Assembly: GCF_023015865.1 (NCBI RefSeq)
Contig: NZ_JALKBC010000003.1
Coordinates: forward strand, 394,840 to 458,839
DNA: 64,000 nucleotides
Source of the DNA: Arenibacter sp. F26102
GTDB lineage: Bacteria; Bacteroidota; Bacteroidia; Flavobacteriales; Flavobacteriaceae
Reading direction: 5' to 3'
Made by a program: the position numbers and the translations under genes. The notes beneath the pieces are model-generated. The model searched no databases. It was not told the origin of the DNA and saw nothing but the letters and a program-made list of their open reading frames with translations. Positions 34,937 to 44,694 of the stretch are shown here, piece by piece. How positions within the stretch are numbered: position 1 is the first letter of the stretch; each line of letters opens with the position of its first letter.

Positions 34937-34965
34937 AAAAAGGCTACCCGATAGGTGGCCTTTTT
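34937..34965 (+). terminator. Terminator following the tRNA-like remnant
   Basis: A 12-bp stem (AAAAAGGCTACC with GGTGGCCTTTTT, one G-U) and 5-nt loop, then T-rich sequence. It has no intact gene in front of it, which supports the idea of a lost RNA gene here. Confidence 0.75.
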
Positions 34966-35016
34966 GCGTTCGGCCCGTCGAATCGAAGCCAGCGCGCCAG
35001 CTCGCTTCTTCTCCAA

Positions 35017-35046
35017 AATATACACTCTAACAATATACACTCTAAC
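35017..35046. repeat. Two-copy 15-bp tandem repeat
   Basis: AATATACACTCTAAC is repeated exactly twice, head to tail. It lies between the RNA remnant and the DUF2188 gene, with no evident role. Confidence 0.85.
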
Positions 35047-35128
35047 TTTTTCCGTGAGCTGCACCGATTCATTTTCAAAAATCGGAAAACTAGAAATAAT
35101 GGTATCTTTGGAACAACAATAATCGAAT

Positions 35129-35413
35129 ATGTCGAACGTCAAATCTTGGATACGAACCCTTGTTGAGCTTTTGGAAGTCTTTTTTAACAGCTCGCAACAA
35201 AGCAAACGAGGCAGAACTTGGCACCACCATGTGGTTCCCTATGAGGAAGGCTGGGCCGTGCGTCGCGAAGGCAACCAACGTATAACCAGTAAACATCGAA
35301 AACAGAGCACGGCCATACGTAAGGCCAAAAGTTTGGCTAGAAAATACAAGGCCGATGTCATTATTCACCGAGAGAGTGGCGGTATACGAGACCGGATAAG
35401 CTATGATGATTAA
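35129..35413 (+). CDS. DUF2188-domain protein
   Basis: Small basic protein of 94 residues. The domain HHHVVPYEEGWAVRREGNQR (about 33-52), then a helix of the form A..KAKSLARKYKADVIIH, then GGIRDRISYDD is the DUF2188 pattern. Function is unknown in the family. It sits alone behind the tmRNA region, on a stretch that is otherwise repeat- and remnant-rich, so it may be accessory DNA. A long minus-strand ORF across the same bases is a shadow. Confidence 0.78.
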   Translation: MSNVKSWIRTLVELLEVFFNSSQQSKRGRTWHHHVVPYEEGWAVRREGNQRITSKHRKQSTAIRKAKSLARKYKADVIIHRESGGIRDRISYDD

Positions 35414-35827
35414 GAATTAAATTCCATTTAGGAAAGCATTGGAATTTTAAAAGAAGAACTATCAGGGTTGTAAATAAGAGGAATTTTTTACATACCCTTA
35501 TTAAAATTTAACATTTTAAAAATTAAAATGTTTACACAAAAGTCGGCTGGCCATTTATATAAAATCATCAACCTGTTCCCTGAAAATTTATATGATTTTT
35601 AAAATTCTTGGCCCAAAATAGCATATCCCCAATTCTCGAGTTTTTATTTGCCATGAGGTTGAATTAAACGCTTGACTTTGTCTCTAGAACATTGAGTTTT
35701 GTTCGATTCTTATTCAAAAAACCCACCAATAAATCCTTATATTGGATTCCCATAAAGGGAATTTTAAGGCAAAATATTGCCCTTACCCATTTTCAAACTT
35801 AATAGGGAACCTAAAACATAATTAATA
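35414..35827. other. AT-rich intergenic region, nothing recognised
   Basis: About 414 bp between the DUF2188 gene and the M81 lipoprotein gene. I see no ORF with codon signal, no RNA fold and no repeat. It presumably holds the promoter of the downstream gene. Confidence 0.5.
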
Positions 35828-37399
35828 TTGAAACCACTTTACAACTGCTATATCCTTCTCTTGGTCCTAATGGCTTCATGCCAACAAGGCAAAAATGAAA
35901 AATCAACAAAAGAACTGCCTAAAATTGCCATTGCAGGTCTGGGAATAGAAAGCAGTACCTTTTCACCTGCCTTAACCCATGAAGAAGCCTTTCACGCCAA
36001 AATAGGTGACTCTATTTTTGCCAAGTACCCGTTTCTTCAGATAGATTCTTTAAATAGGCATAGGGCACAATGGGTGCCTACCTTGGTCGGGAAATCATTG
36101 CCAGGCGGAACTGTAACCCGTGAGGCATACGAATCCTTGGTAACAAAAGCCTTAAAATTATTAAAGGAAAATGGTCCCTATGACGGACTTTTCTTTGATT
36201 TACACGGTGCCATGAGTGTGGTTGGATTGGACGACCCTGAGGGCGACTTCATAGAAAGAATTAGAGACGTGACAGGAACCAATGTACTTATATCCACCTC
36301 TATGGACCTCCATGGAAACGTGTCCGAAAAATTGGCCAAACATACAGATTTGATAACCTGTTATAGAATGGCACCCCACGAGGATGCCATCCAATCCAAA
36401 AAAAGGGCGGTCACCAATCTTCTGGAACGACTTGAAAACGGCAAAGGAAAGCCTCAGTACAAGGCTTGGATCCCTGTACCCATATTATTACCAGGTGAAA
36501 AAACCAGTACCCGAATTGAACCAGGTAAAAGCCTTTATGCAAAAGTTCCCGATGTAGCCAATGAAGAAGGTATTATTGACGCGGCCATTTGGATTGGATA
36601 TGCCTGGGCAGATGAACCGCGCAACCATGCCGTAGTCATGGTTACCGGCGATGATAAGGAAAAAGTTGAAAAAGGTGCCGAAGCATTGGCGCAAAGCTTT
36701 TGGGATGTGCGAAAACAATTCGAATTTGTAGCCCCAACTACAACATTGGAAGAAAGTTTAAAAATGGCGCTGTCCAGCGAAAAACATCCATTTATGATCA
36801 GTGATATGGGTGACAACCCAACTGCTGGCGGTTCAGGAGACGTTACTTGGACATTGCAACAATTGTTGGCCAGGCCGGAATTTAAATCGGACAAAGGTCC
36901 TTCCTTGATTTATGCCTCTATTCCTGGGCCGGAATTTGTTGAAAAAGCCCTTGAAATAGGTGTAGGTGGAAAAATTAAGGCCATGGCCGGTGCAGCAGTG
37001 GATGACCGATTTGCAGGTCCTTTGGAACTGGAAGGAACCATTGAAGCGATCAAGGCCGGTGATGTAAACGCAGAAGTAGAGGTCGTTGTTAAAATTGGAA
37101 GTATACAGATAATCGTTACCAAAAAAAGAAAGCCGTACCATTATTTAAGCGACTTCACCAATTTAGGATTGAATCCAAAAGAAACGGATATCATTGTAGT
37201 CAAGATAGGTTACTTGGTACCAGAACTGTACGATATGCGTGGCGATTGGGTTATGGCATTGACCCCAGGCGGTGTAGATCAAGACCTTAATAGATTGGGT
37301 TATAAACGTATTAAAAGACCAATGTTTCCATTGGACAGTACTATGGCCCAACCGGATTTGAAAGCCCATTTTATTCCGGCTTCCAATTCAACCGAATAA
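35828..37399 (+). CDS. M81-family (MlrC-like) metallopeptidase lipoprotein
   Basis: 523 residues with a lipoprotein signal (LLLVLMASC, Cys18). The DUF1485/MlrC N-terminal domain is clear: IAGLGIESSTFSP, LFFDLHGAM, and STSMDLHGNVS with the zinc-binding Asp and His residues, followed by TCYRMAPHED. The MlrC C-terminal domain begins near residue 315 (MISDMGDNPTAGGSGDVT). Named for microcystin-degrading MlrC, but in Bacteroidota the substrate is unknown. Being exported is notable because most M81 proteins are cytoplasmic. It is transcribed alone. Confidence 0.88.
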   Translation: MKPLYNCYILLLVLMASCQQGKNEKSTKELPKIAIAGLGIESSTFSPALTHEEAFHAKIGDSIFAKYPFLQIDSLNRHRAQWVPTLVGKSLPGGTVTREAYESLVTKALKLLKENGPYDGLFFDLHGAMSVVGLDDPEGDFIERIRDVTGTNVLISTSMDLHGNVSEKLAKHTDLITCYRMAPHEDAIQSKKRAVTNLLERLENGKGKPQYKAWIPVPILLPGEKTSTRIEPGKSLYAKVPDVANEEGIIDAAIWIGYAWADEPRNHAVVMVTGDDKEKVEKGAEALAQSFWDVRKQFEFVAPTTTLEESLKMALSSEKHPFMISDMGDNPTAGGSGDVTWTLQQLLARPEFKSDKGPSLIYASIPGPEFVEKALEIGVGGKIKAMAGAAVDDRFAGPLELEGTIEAIKAGDVNAEVEVVVKIGSIQIIVTKKRKPYHYLSDFTNLGLNPKETDIIVVKIGYLVPELYDMRGDWVMALTPGGVDQDLNRLGYKRIKRPMFPLDSTMAQPDLKAHFIPASNSTE

Positions 37400-37699
37400 T
37401 TATGGATAAGCTTAGTTAAAAGGGTTATTACAGGTTACATTTAATATCCTCTTCCGTTTATCATCTGAAAGTAGTATGTTCCGATAGCTAACAGTTTACC
37501 CAAATTACTGCTACAGCAAACGCAGCAAAAAATCAATACTAACGCAATCGGTATTGGCTAAACCCAAACCCATTTCCTTAAGACATTATTAACAATTAAG
37601 ATTTTGTTAATACAGTAATAGCGCTAAAAAAAGTATTTTAGGGAAAACCTAAACATAACCCTACCATTGCAGACTAAAAGCACTACCATAGGATTAAAA

Positions 37700-39097
37700 A
37701 TGCAATTCAAACTAAAAGGTTTACAAAAGGCCTTTCCATTTAGTTTTTTGATCTTCGTTTTGCTCTTCTTTGGCTGTTCCCCTAAATTTTCAAATGTAGC
37801 CTTACCCATTGATGACTTAAAGGAATTCTCATACAATGGTTCAAGTGTTTTGGCAGACAAATGGTGGACCGTCTTTAACGATGAGCAACTTAATATCCTC
37901 ATCGATTCCGCATTACAGTCTAACATGAATCTAGCGGCTACTTGGCAACAATTTTTGGCAGCAAAAGCCATTGTAGCACGTGAGGGCGCGGATAAATGGC
38001 CACAAATTGGAGCTAGCGCACAATCTGCAATTAATTTACCCGAACCCGATTTTGTGGGTGGGGAAAATACACAATTGGGTCTGACCGCCAATTATGAATT
38101 GGATTTATGGGGAAGGATACGTACTTCGGTACAGGCCGAAAAATTTAGGTCGGAGGCCAGTCTGTATGATTACCAAACTGCAGCAATATCTCTTTCAGCT
38201 GAAATTGCAACAACTTGGTACCAACTAATAGCGGCAAAAAAACAACTACAAATTTCGTTGGATCAAATTTCCACCAATGAGGATATTATTAAACTTATAA
38301 GAACGAGGTTCGTGGGAGGTCAGATTAGGGCAGTAGACATCCTAAGACAGGCCCAGTTATTGGAAAGTACCAAGGAGCAACAGATAATTTTTGAAACCAA
38401 TGTAGCCCTTTTGGAAAATCAATTGGCAGTACTTTTGGGTAAACAGCCACAAATAAATTTGGCTTTTGAATCTACCGACCTGCCAACACTACCAGAACTA
38501 CCCGATGCAGGTATGCCCTTGGAACTTATTAGACGTAGACCGGACATACAGCAATCCTACGCCCTATTATTGGCTTCGGATAGGGATATGGCGTCTGCAG
38601 TGCGTAGTAAATATCCAAGAATATCCGTAAGTGGTAGGGGACAACTGCGTTCCAACAGCTTTCAAAATCTCTTTGACAATTGGGCCTATACCTTAGCCGG
38701 AAATATATTGGCCCCCCTCTTCTATGGGGGACAGCTAAGTGCTGAAGTGGATCGCAACCAGGCCATTAAACAACAACGCCTTTTGGAATATGGACAGACC
38801 ACTTTGGAGGCATTTCAAGAAGTGGAGAACAGCCTGACACAGGAATTAATGCAAAAACTAAGGGTAGAAAATATAGATAGACAGTTGGAATTGGCACAAA
38901 AAAGCAACAGACAACTAAGGGTGGAGTTCCTTAATGGATTTAGCCCCTATCTGGATGTACTTATAGGTTTGGACGCCGAGCAACAACTCCGCAGGGATTA
39001 TATAGTGTCCCAACGGCAACTAATTCTCATACGAATTGCATTGTATAGGGCATTGGCGGGTGGATTTGAAACGGGTAGAGAAATAGACAATCAATAG
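37700..39097 (+). CDS. TolC-family outer-membrane efflux lipoprotein
   Basis: 465 residues from the preferred start MQFKLKGLQKAF, which opens a normal signal peptide ending at lipobox LLFFGC. The earlier Met at 37667 adds a leader with no signal function. Two OEP repeats with long coiled-coil helices are visible, including GLTANYELDLWGRIR, the hallmark of NodT-type factors. It forms the outer-membrane channel for the RND pump encoded next; the adaptor gene starts 12 bp downstream. Confidence 0.93.
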   Translation: MQFKLKGLQKAFPFSFLIFVLLFFGCSPKFSNVALPIDDLKEFSYNGSSVLADKWWTVFNDEQLNILIDSALQSNMNLAATWQQFLAAKAIVAREGADKWPQIGASAQSAINLPEPDFVGGENTQLGLTANYELDLWGRIRTSVQAEKFRSEASLYDYQTAAISLSAEIATTWYQLIAAKKQLQISLDQISTNEDIIKLIRTRFVGGQIRAVDILRQAQLLESTKEQQIIFETNVALLENQLAVLLGKQPQINLAFESTDLPTLPELPDAGMPLELIRRRPDIQQSYALLLASDRDMASAVRSKYPRISVSGRGQLRSNSFQNLFDNWAYTLAGNILAPLFYGGQLSAEVDRNQAIKQQRLLEYGQTTLEAFQEVENSLTQELMQKLRVENIDRQLELAQKSNRQLRVEFLNGFSPYLDVLIGLDAEQQLRRDYIVSQRQLILIRIALYRALAGGFETGREIDNQ

Positions 39098-39109
39098 AAT
39101 TTTAACTTT

Positions 39110-40318
39110 ATGAGCAATAAAAAAATACTGTGGATATGTTTAGCTATACTCATTGCAGGGATTGCTATCACCACCCTTATATTTTCTACGGAACCAGAAG
39201 CAAAGACCGAAGGGGCTAGTATAGAAACGGCCATGTTGGTAGATGTGATAACTGTAAAAGGAGGCTCATTTGAACCTACTGTAGCAGCAACGGGAACAGT
39301 GCAACCTGTAGAGGATATTACCTTAAGTCCGTTGGTTTCGGGACAGATAATACGTAGGGATCCCGCATTTACTCCCGGAGGTTTTGTAAAAAAGAATCAA
39401 CCCCTGCTGCAGATAGACCCTTCCGATTATAAAAACACCCTAGAACTCAGAAAGAGTGAATTACTTCAGTCCAAGACTACCCTGGATACCGAAATGGGAC
39501 GACAGCAGATAGCTGAACAAGATTTAGAGCTTATTACCAATGATTCCCTTTTTAAAGACAATCCACTTTCCGCAGAAGAGAGACAACTAGTATTACGGCA
39601 GCCCCAGCTTAATGCCGTTAAGGCTACCATCGTGGGTGCCAAAGCCTCTGTGGACCAAGCGCTATTAAATTTGGAAAGAACTACTATCCGTGCTCCTTTT
39701 GATGCACATATTCTTAGCCAGAACGTCACTACAGGTTCCCAAGTTGGTCCTGGGGATGATTTAGGTCGTCTAGTTGGCACGGAGTTTTACTGGGTTACTG
39801 CAACCGTACCGGTTTCCAAACTGCAATGGCTACGCTTCCCTGAAAATGATAAGGACAGGGGTGCTACAGTAATTATCAAGAATTCTACGGCCTGGCCGGA
39901 AGAGCAGTATCGTGAAGGTTATCTAGACAGACAGATTGGTGCCTTGGACGGGCAAACCCGTTTGGCAAGGGTGCTGGTAAAAGTTATAGATCCACTAGCT
40001 AAAAATATCGAATTGAAAGGAAAGCCTAAACTAATGATAGGCACCTTTGTTGAAGTGGATATTCAGGCCAATAAATTGGACGATGTTATACGTCTAAGCA
40101 GGGATTATATTAGAAGTAACGAAACGGTTTGGGTGATGAAGGAGGACAAATTGGAGATTCGCAAAGTTGATATCGTGCTGACGGATAACGAGTACGCCTA
40201 CATTCGTAAAGGCTTACAAGAGGGAGAACATGTAGTTATCTCAGATTTAAGTACGGTAAGCAATGGTATTGGACTAAGAACACGGTCAGAAGGCTCCGAA
40301 AAAGAACCGACACAATAG
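39110..40318 (+). CDS. RND efflux periplasmic adaptor subunit (HlyD/MFP family)
   Basis: 402 residues. An N-terminal membrane anchor is at about 6-24. The lipoyl/barrel-sandwich half-motifs (GTVQPVEDITLSPLVSGQI and RTTIRAPFDAHILSQNVT) flank a coiled-coil hairpin. A beta-barrel and membrane-proximal domain follow. It links the inner-membrane pump to the TolC-like channel. It lies between the two other pump genes with gaps of 12 and 7 bp, forming a tripartite operon. Confidence 0.93.
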   Translation: MSNKKILWICLAILIAGIAITTLIFSTEPEAKTEGASIETAMLVDVITVKGGSFEPTVAATGTVQPVEDITLSPLVSGQIIRRDPAFTPGGFVKKNQPLLQIDPSDYKNTLELRKSELLQSKTTLDTEMGRQQIAEQDLELITNDSLFKDNPLSAEERQLVLRQPQLNAVKATIVGAKASVDQALLNLERTTIRAPFDAHILSQNVTTGSQVGPGDDLGRLVGTEFYWVTATVPVSKLQWLRFPENDKDRGATVIIKNSTAWPEEQYREGYLDRQIGALDGQTRLARVLVKVIDPLAKNIELKGKPKLMIGTFVEVDIQANKLDDVIRLSRDYIRSNETVWVMKEDKLEIRKVDIVLTDNEYAYIRKGLQEGEHVVISDLSTVSNGIGLRTRSEGSEKEPTQ

Positions 40319-40325
40319 CTAGACC

Positions 40326-43300
40326 ATGGACAAAAAGGAAAGGAAAGAAAATAAAACACCGAGGAAAGAAGGTGCTATTGCCTATATGGCCAAGAACTCC
40401 ATTGCCACCAACCTACTTATGTTGGTGCTTCTCGGCGGTGGAATTTTTACCATGTTCAAAATACAAAAGGAAGTATTTCCAGAATTTCAGTTAGATTTTG
40501 TTGAAGTTTCGGTGGCCTATCCTGGTGCTTCACCGGCAGAAGTGGAGCAAGGTATACTACAACCCGTAGAGGAAGCCGTTAGGGCAGTTCAGGGAATCAA
40601 GGAAATTGCTTCCGAAGCCAATGAAGGCTCGGGAGAGATTCTTATAGAACTTGTTGCAGGATCTGAACGAATGAAAGCTTTTCAAGATATTGATCAGGCC
40701 ATTAATCGTATACGTACCTTTCCGGATGATATTGAACAGCCCATTGTAAGTCTGCAATCCCGTCAACGGGATGTGCTTCAAATTGGATTATACGGCAAGG
40801 CAGATATTTGGACATTGCGTCAATTAGCCGAACGCCTGCGCAATATCCTTCTCAGTAATCCCAAGATTACACAGGTGGAACTAGGTAATGTGCCCGATTA
40901 TGAAACCCGGATCGAGATTCCCCGCCATAACCTACAAAAATACAACCTGACCCTAGGACAGGTCGCAGATATTATTGAACAAAGCAGCAATGATGTACCT
41001 GCAGGGGCTGTACAAACCCAAAGTGGTGAAATATTACTACGGATGCAGGAGCGAAAACAATGGGCCAAAGAATATGGAAATATTACTGTGGTCTCTTCTG
41101 CCTCTGGGGCCAAGGTAACCTTGGAAGATATTGCCACCATCACCGATGGATTTGAGGAAACTGGATTTCACGGCCAATTCAATCAAGAAAACTATGTGGA
41201 ACTTCGCATTTTCCGAATCGGGAATCAGTCCCCTCTTGAGATTGCCGATGCCGTTGAGGGCATCATGAAAGATTTCCAATTACCTCCTGGTATTAAATAT
41301 CGCACAGATAGCAATCGCGCCGCGGATTATCGGGAACGGCTATCGCTTCTTACCGAAAATGGAGTGCTCGCCATTATCATAGTGCTGATTATCTTGACCT
41401 TATTTTTAGAGTATCGCCTAGCATTCTGGGTAATGATGGGTATGACCGTTTCATTTGTGGGAGGAATGATATTCCTGCCCCTTATCGGTATCAGTGTAAA
41501 TATGATTTCCATGTTCGGGTTTTTGGTAGTGCTTGGTATCGTGGTAGATGATGCCATTGTGGTGGGAGAAAATGTGTACGAATACCGTCAGAAGGGATTA
41601 AGCCCCATTAAAGCTGCCATTGCGGGAACCAAAGATGTTTCCATGCCGGTCGTCTTTAGCATTGTGACAACCATTATAGCCTTTGTACCCCTCTTATTTA
41701 TGCCCGGTGAAACTGGTAAATTCTGGCAACCCTTACCTGCGGTGGTGATCGTAATTTTAGGGGTTTCATTGTTGGAAGCGCTATTTATTTTACCATCCCA
41801 TTTGGCGCATCTTAAAAAAGAAACCAATAAAAACAAATGGGTAAAAAAGCTTGAAGGTTGGCAGCGTTCTTTTGCAAATGGTTTTGACCGTTTTATAGAA
41901 AATCAATATCGCCCATTGTTGGACAAGTGTTTACAATACCGATATATTACGCTCACCACCGCTGTTGCTCTATTACTCATCGTAGGAGGTTATGGCTATA
42001 GCGGACATATGGGAATGATCATGATGCCCGAAGTTGCAGCCGACGAAATAGAAGCTGGGGTTCGCCTACCGGTTGGCACCACTCCTGACCAGGCGGCCAA
42101 GGTAGCACATGCCATCACCATCTCTACCCAGCGCATGTTTGATGAGCACAATCTTTATGAAGTTGCAGAAGGAATTAAGACAAATGTACGTGGACAGAAT
42201 TTTATAGATGTCGAAATTGTGATGTTGCCTCCAGACCAACGGGATATTACAGCTGCCGAGATTATTGCCCTATGGCGTGATAATATTGGGGATATTGAAG
42301 GTGTTGACCAAATTACCTTTGAGGCGGAACGAGGTCCTGGAGGTGCAAGGCAGGCCATTAGCATAGACCTCAGCCATTCGGATATCAATGTGCTGGAAAA
42401 AGCCAGCGGCGCATTTGTAGAAAGGATGAAGGCATTTTCCAATACGCGTGATGTTACGGACAACTACAACAAGGGAAAAATGCAGCTCGATTTTAAGATA
42501 TTACCTCAAGGTAGAAGCCTTGGGCTCACTTCTGACGAGGTAGGCCGACAGGTGCGCGATGGTTTTTTTGGAGCTTTAGCAATGAGACAGCTTCGTGGAA
42601 TGAACGAAATTGAGGTACGGGTAAAACTGCCAATTGAAGAGCGTAAGGATATCAAAAATTTGGAAGATTTCCTGATACGTACCCCCAATGGATTGGAGGT
42701 CCCCTTAATGGATTTGGTGAAGGTGGAACAAAGGGAGGCCTTTAGCAGTATCAACCGTAGGGATGGCCGTAGAATAGTCAATGTTGGTATGGACGTTGAA
42801 CCAGCCAATACCGTTACAAGGGTCATCAACATGGTGCAGGAAGAAACGCTACCACAATTACGGGCCGATTTTCCTGGAATCACTTGGAGCTTTGAAGGAA
42901 GTCAGGCAGATATGAGGGAAAGCACCAACACCCTTAGGGCCGGCTTCGCAATTGCCATGGGCTTAATTTATGTATTACTGGCCATTGCCTTTAACAGCTA
43001 TGCACAACCCTTGATCGTCATGACCGCCATTCCATTTGGAATAGTAGGTGCCGTTATAGGCCATATCTTGCTTGGTTACGACCTCTCATTGGTAAGTTTA
43101 ATGGGGGTCATAGCATTATCGGGAGTGGTAGTCAATGATTCACTGATTATGATAGACTATGCCAATAAACGGCGAAAGGAAGGAAACCCCATTTACACTT
43201 CCATTCACGAAGCCGGCCTTAGAAGGTTTAGGCCCATAATGCTTACCACCATGACTACCTTTGGTGGATTGGCCCCTATTATTCTTGAAACTTCGAGTCA

Positions 43301-43499
43301 GGCCTATTATTTAATTCCCATGGCAATTTCTCTGGGATTCGGCATCGTATTTGCAACTGCCATTATTTTAGTCATTGTACCCTGCTTATATTTAACGCTA
43401 GAGGATATACGGCTGATTATCGAAAAAGGTAGAACGGTAAGACAAATGGACGTATCTAAATCCAAAGTCCCAGAAAAAAAGGTAGTGGTGGATAAATAA
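40326..43499 (+). CDS. RND-family efflux permease (AcrB/HAE1-like)
   Basis: 1057 residues, full RND length. The first helix follows a cytoplasmic basic leader (about 23-42). Two large periplasmic loops and twelve predicted helices are present. The proton-relay Asp pair lies in [18 protein letters not shown] (TM4), with matching [21 protein letters not shown] in TM10. Proton-driven export of drugs or other small molecules across both membranes is expected. It is the last gene of the operon. Substrate is unknown and no regulator is adjacent. Confidence 0.94.
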   Translation: MDKKERKENKTPRKEGAIAYMAKNSIATNLLMLVLLGGGIFTMFKIQKEVFPEFQLDFVEVSVAYPGASPAEVEQGILQPVEEAVRAVQGIKEIASEANEGSGEILIELVAGSERMKAFQDIDQAINRIRTFPDDIEQPIVSLQSRQRDVLQIGLYGKADIWTLRQLAERLRNILLSNPKITQVELGNVPDYETRIEIPRHNLQKYNLTLGQVADIIEQSSNDVPAGAVQTQSGEILLRMQERKQWAKEYGNITVVSSASGAKVTLEDIATITDGFEETGFHGQFNQENYVELRIFRIGNQSPLEIADAVEGIMKDFQLPPGIKYRTDSNRAADYRERLSLLTENGVLAIIIVLIILTLFLEYRLAFWVMMGMTVSFVGGMIFLPLIGISVNMISMFGFLVVLGIVVDDAIVVGENVYEYRQKGLSPIKAAIAGTKDVSMPVVFSIVTTIIAFVPLLFMPGETGKFWQPLPAVVIVILGVSLLEALFILPSHLAHLKKETNKNKWVKKLEGWQRSFANGFDRFIENQYRPLLDKCLQYRYITLTTAVALLLIVGGYGYSGHMGMIMMPEVAADEIEAGVRLPVGTTPDQAAKVAHAITISTQRMFDEHNLYEVAEGIKTNVRGQNFIDVEIVMLPPDQRDITAAEIIALWRDNIGDIEGVDQITFEAERGPGGARQAISIDLSHSDINVLEKASGAFVERMKAFSNTRDVTDNYNKGKMQLDFKILPQGRSLGLTSDEVGRQVRDGFFGALAMRQLRGMNEIEVRVKLPIEERKDIKNLEDFLIRTPNGLEVPLMDLVKVEQREAFSSINRRDGRRIVNVGMDVEPANTVTRVINMVQEETLPQLRADFPGITWSFEGSQADMRESTNTLRAGFAIAMGLIYVLLAIAFNSYAQPLIVMTAIPFGIVGAVIGHILLGYDLSLVSLMGVIALSGVVVNDSLIMIDYANKRRKEGNPIYTSIHEAGLRRFRPIMLTTMTTFGGLAPIILETSSQAYYLIPMAISLGFGIVFATAIILVIVPCLYLTLEDIRLIIEKGRTVRQMDVSKSKVPEKKVVVDK

Positions 43500-43872
43500 A
43501 ATAGCCCCTGTTCATTTCTAATTACATAATTAAAAAAACATCTCGGAAATATATTTTTAGGTTCGCTTCTCCATTTTTGACAACCATCGAAATTTCAATA
43601 TTGTCCTTGTTGTTGGATTAGGGATAAATGTTGGAAGAGACAGGTTCCTATCTCCTGTGAGGACGTACTTTAGCAAGGCCATGAGCCAATATATACAAAG
43701 TTTGGATTCTTTACCTATAGGCCTATATTTCCAACGAACGTTAGGTACAAGCCCATCAACTCTTGGCAAACACCAAACAAAACTTAGAGTTTTTCCAATA
43801 AGTCAAGAAAGCACAATCATCAAATTCCACAAGCCTACAGAATAAACGAAGCAGATATTTTACAATGAGGTC
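43500..43872. other. Intergenic region between RND operon and response regulator
   Basis: About 373 bp between convergent genes. Two short ORFs (43557-43769 minus, 43657-43845 plus) overlap each other and show no recognisable domain. No terminator hairpin was identified. Confidence 0.5.
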
Positions 43873-44283
43873 TTATGCAGCACCCTCCGTCTCTATGGTC
43901 TTGAACAGATCGGAAAGAATGGAATCGGACAATGGCTTTACTATAAAGTCTTTTACTATGTCATAGGTATGGGCCTTTTCAATATCCTGATTATCAATAG
44001 AAGAGCTCACTATATATACCCTAGGTTTATTTTCTAAGGGTAATTTCACAAATTCATCCAAGAATTCCCATCCATCCATAATGGGCATATTTAAATCCAG
44101 AAAAATGACATCAGGTAATTGTTCTCCACCTTTAACCATTGCAGTAAGATTTTCCAAGGCCTCCTTTCCGTCCTCATGTACAATAACTGAAGAACCAAAA
44201 CAGCTGTTGTAGTTTAATAATACTTTTGTCCCATAAACAAAAATGGGATCATCATCAATAATGCATACTGTTTCAATCTTCAT
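43873..44283 (-). CDS. Stand-alone receiver-domain response regulator
   Basis: 136 residues from the start MKIETVCIIDDDP; a start at 44310 adds nine residues with no receiver homology. It is a CheY-like receiver only: acidic pocket DDD (10-12), phospho-acceptor Asp63 in FLDLNMPIMDGWEF, and Lys in DFIVKPLS. No output domain. No histidine kinase is adjacent, so it must be served by a remote kinase or act through protein contacts. Confidence 0.9.
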   Translation of the reverse strand: MKIETVCIIDDDPIFVYGTKVLLNYNSCFGSSVIVHEDGKEALENLTAMVKGGEQLPDVIFLDLNMPIMDGWEFLDEFVKLPLENKPRVYIVSSSIDNQDIEKAHTYDIVKDFIVKPLSDSILSDLFKTIETEGAA

Positions 44284-44310
44284 AACCTTAAAAAGTGTAA
44301 AAAGACACAT

Positions 44311-44694
44311 ACAAATCGCCTGCCAACTATTTTCTGGATATGATTAAGGTGAATAATATACAACCTACAATACCTACGGAAACATTGCTAAAGATTTGGT
44401 AGTCCTTATTTGGGTAAGTCTATAATTTTAAAAAGTAATATTTTTCCTATAATTTATTTTTCTACAAATGTAAGAAAAAATTGTTAATGAAAATGAAATA
44501 TTACAATCTAACTATCTAAATTCCAATGGATGAACAACCATCCAAATATAGGGTGTACGTTAACTAGGGTACTTGAGTATTTAAGAAAGGTACAATATGT
44601 CCGTATAGGGGTAAATATATCATTTACAATAATTTTTAAATCTATTAAATCGCTGATTATTATTCAATCAGAAAATCGAATTCATATAACCGTT
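44311..44694. other. AT-rich intergenic region, nothing recognised
   Basis: About 384 bp upstream of the response regulator and downstream of PBP1A. An ORF at 44530-44736 (plus) overlaps the PBP1A 3' end antisense and is not convincing. No RNA structure or terminator was identified. Confidence 0.5.

Noticed and set aside
34849..35205. 118-residue minus-strand ORF
   Set aside because: It crosses the tRNA-like remnant, a terminator and the tandem repeat, and overlaps the DUF2188 start antisense. Its low-complexity basic peptide is typical of translated RNA-flanking sequence.
42506..42883. 125-residue minus-strand ORF
   Set aside because: Antisense to the RND permease gene; Ser/Thr/Pro-rich composition is a frame artefact.
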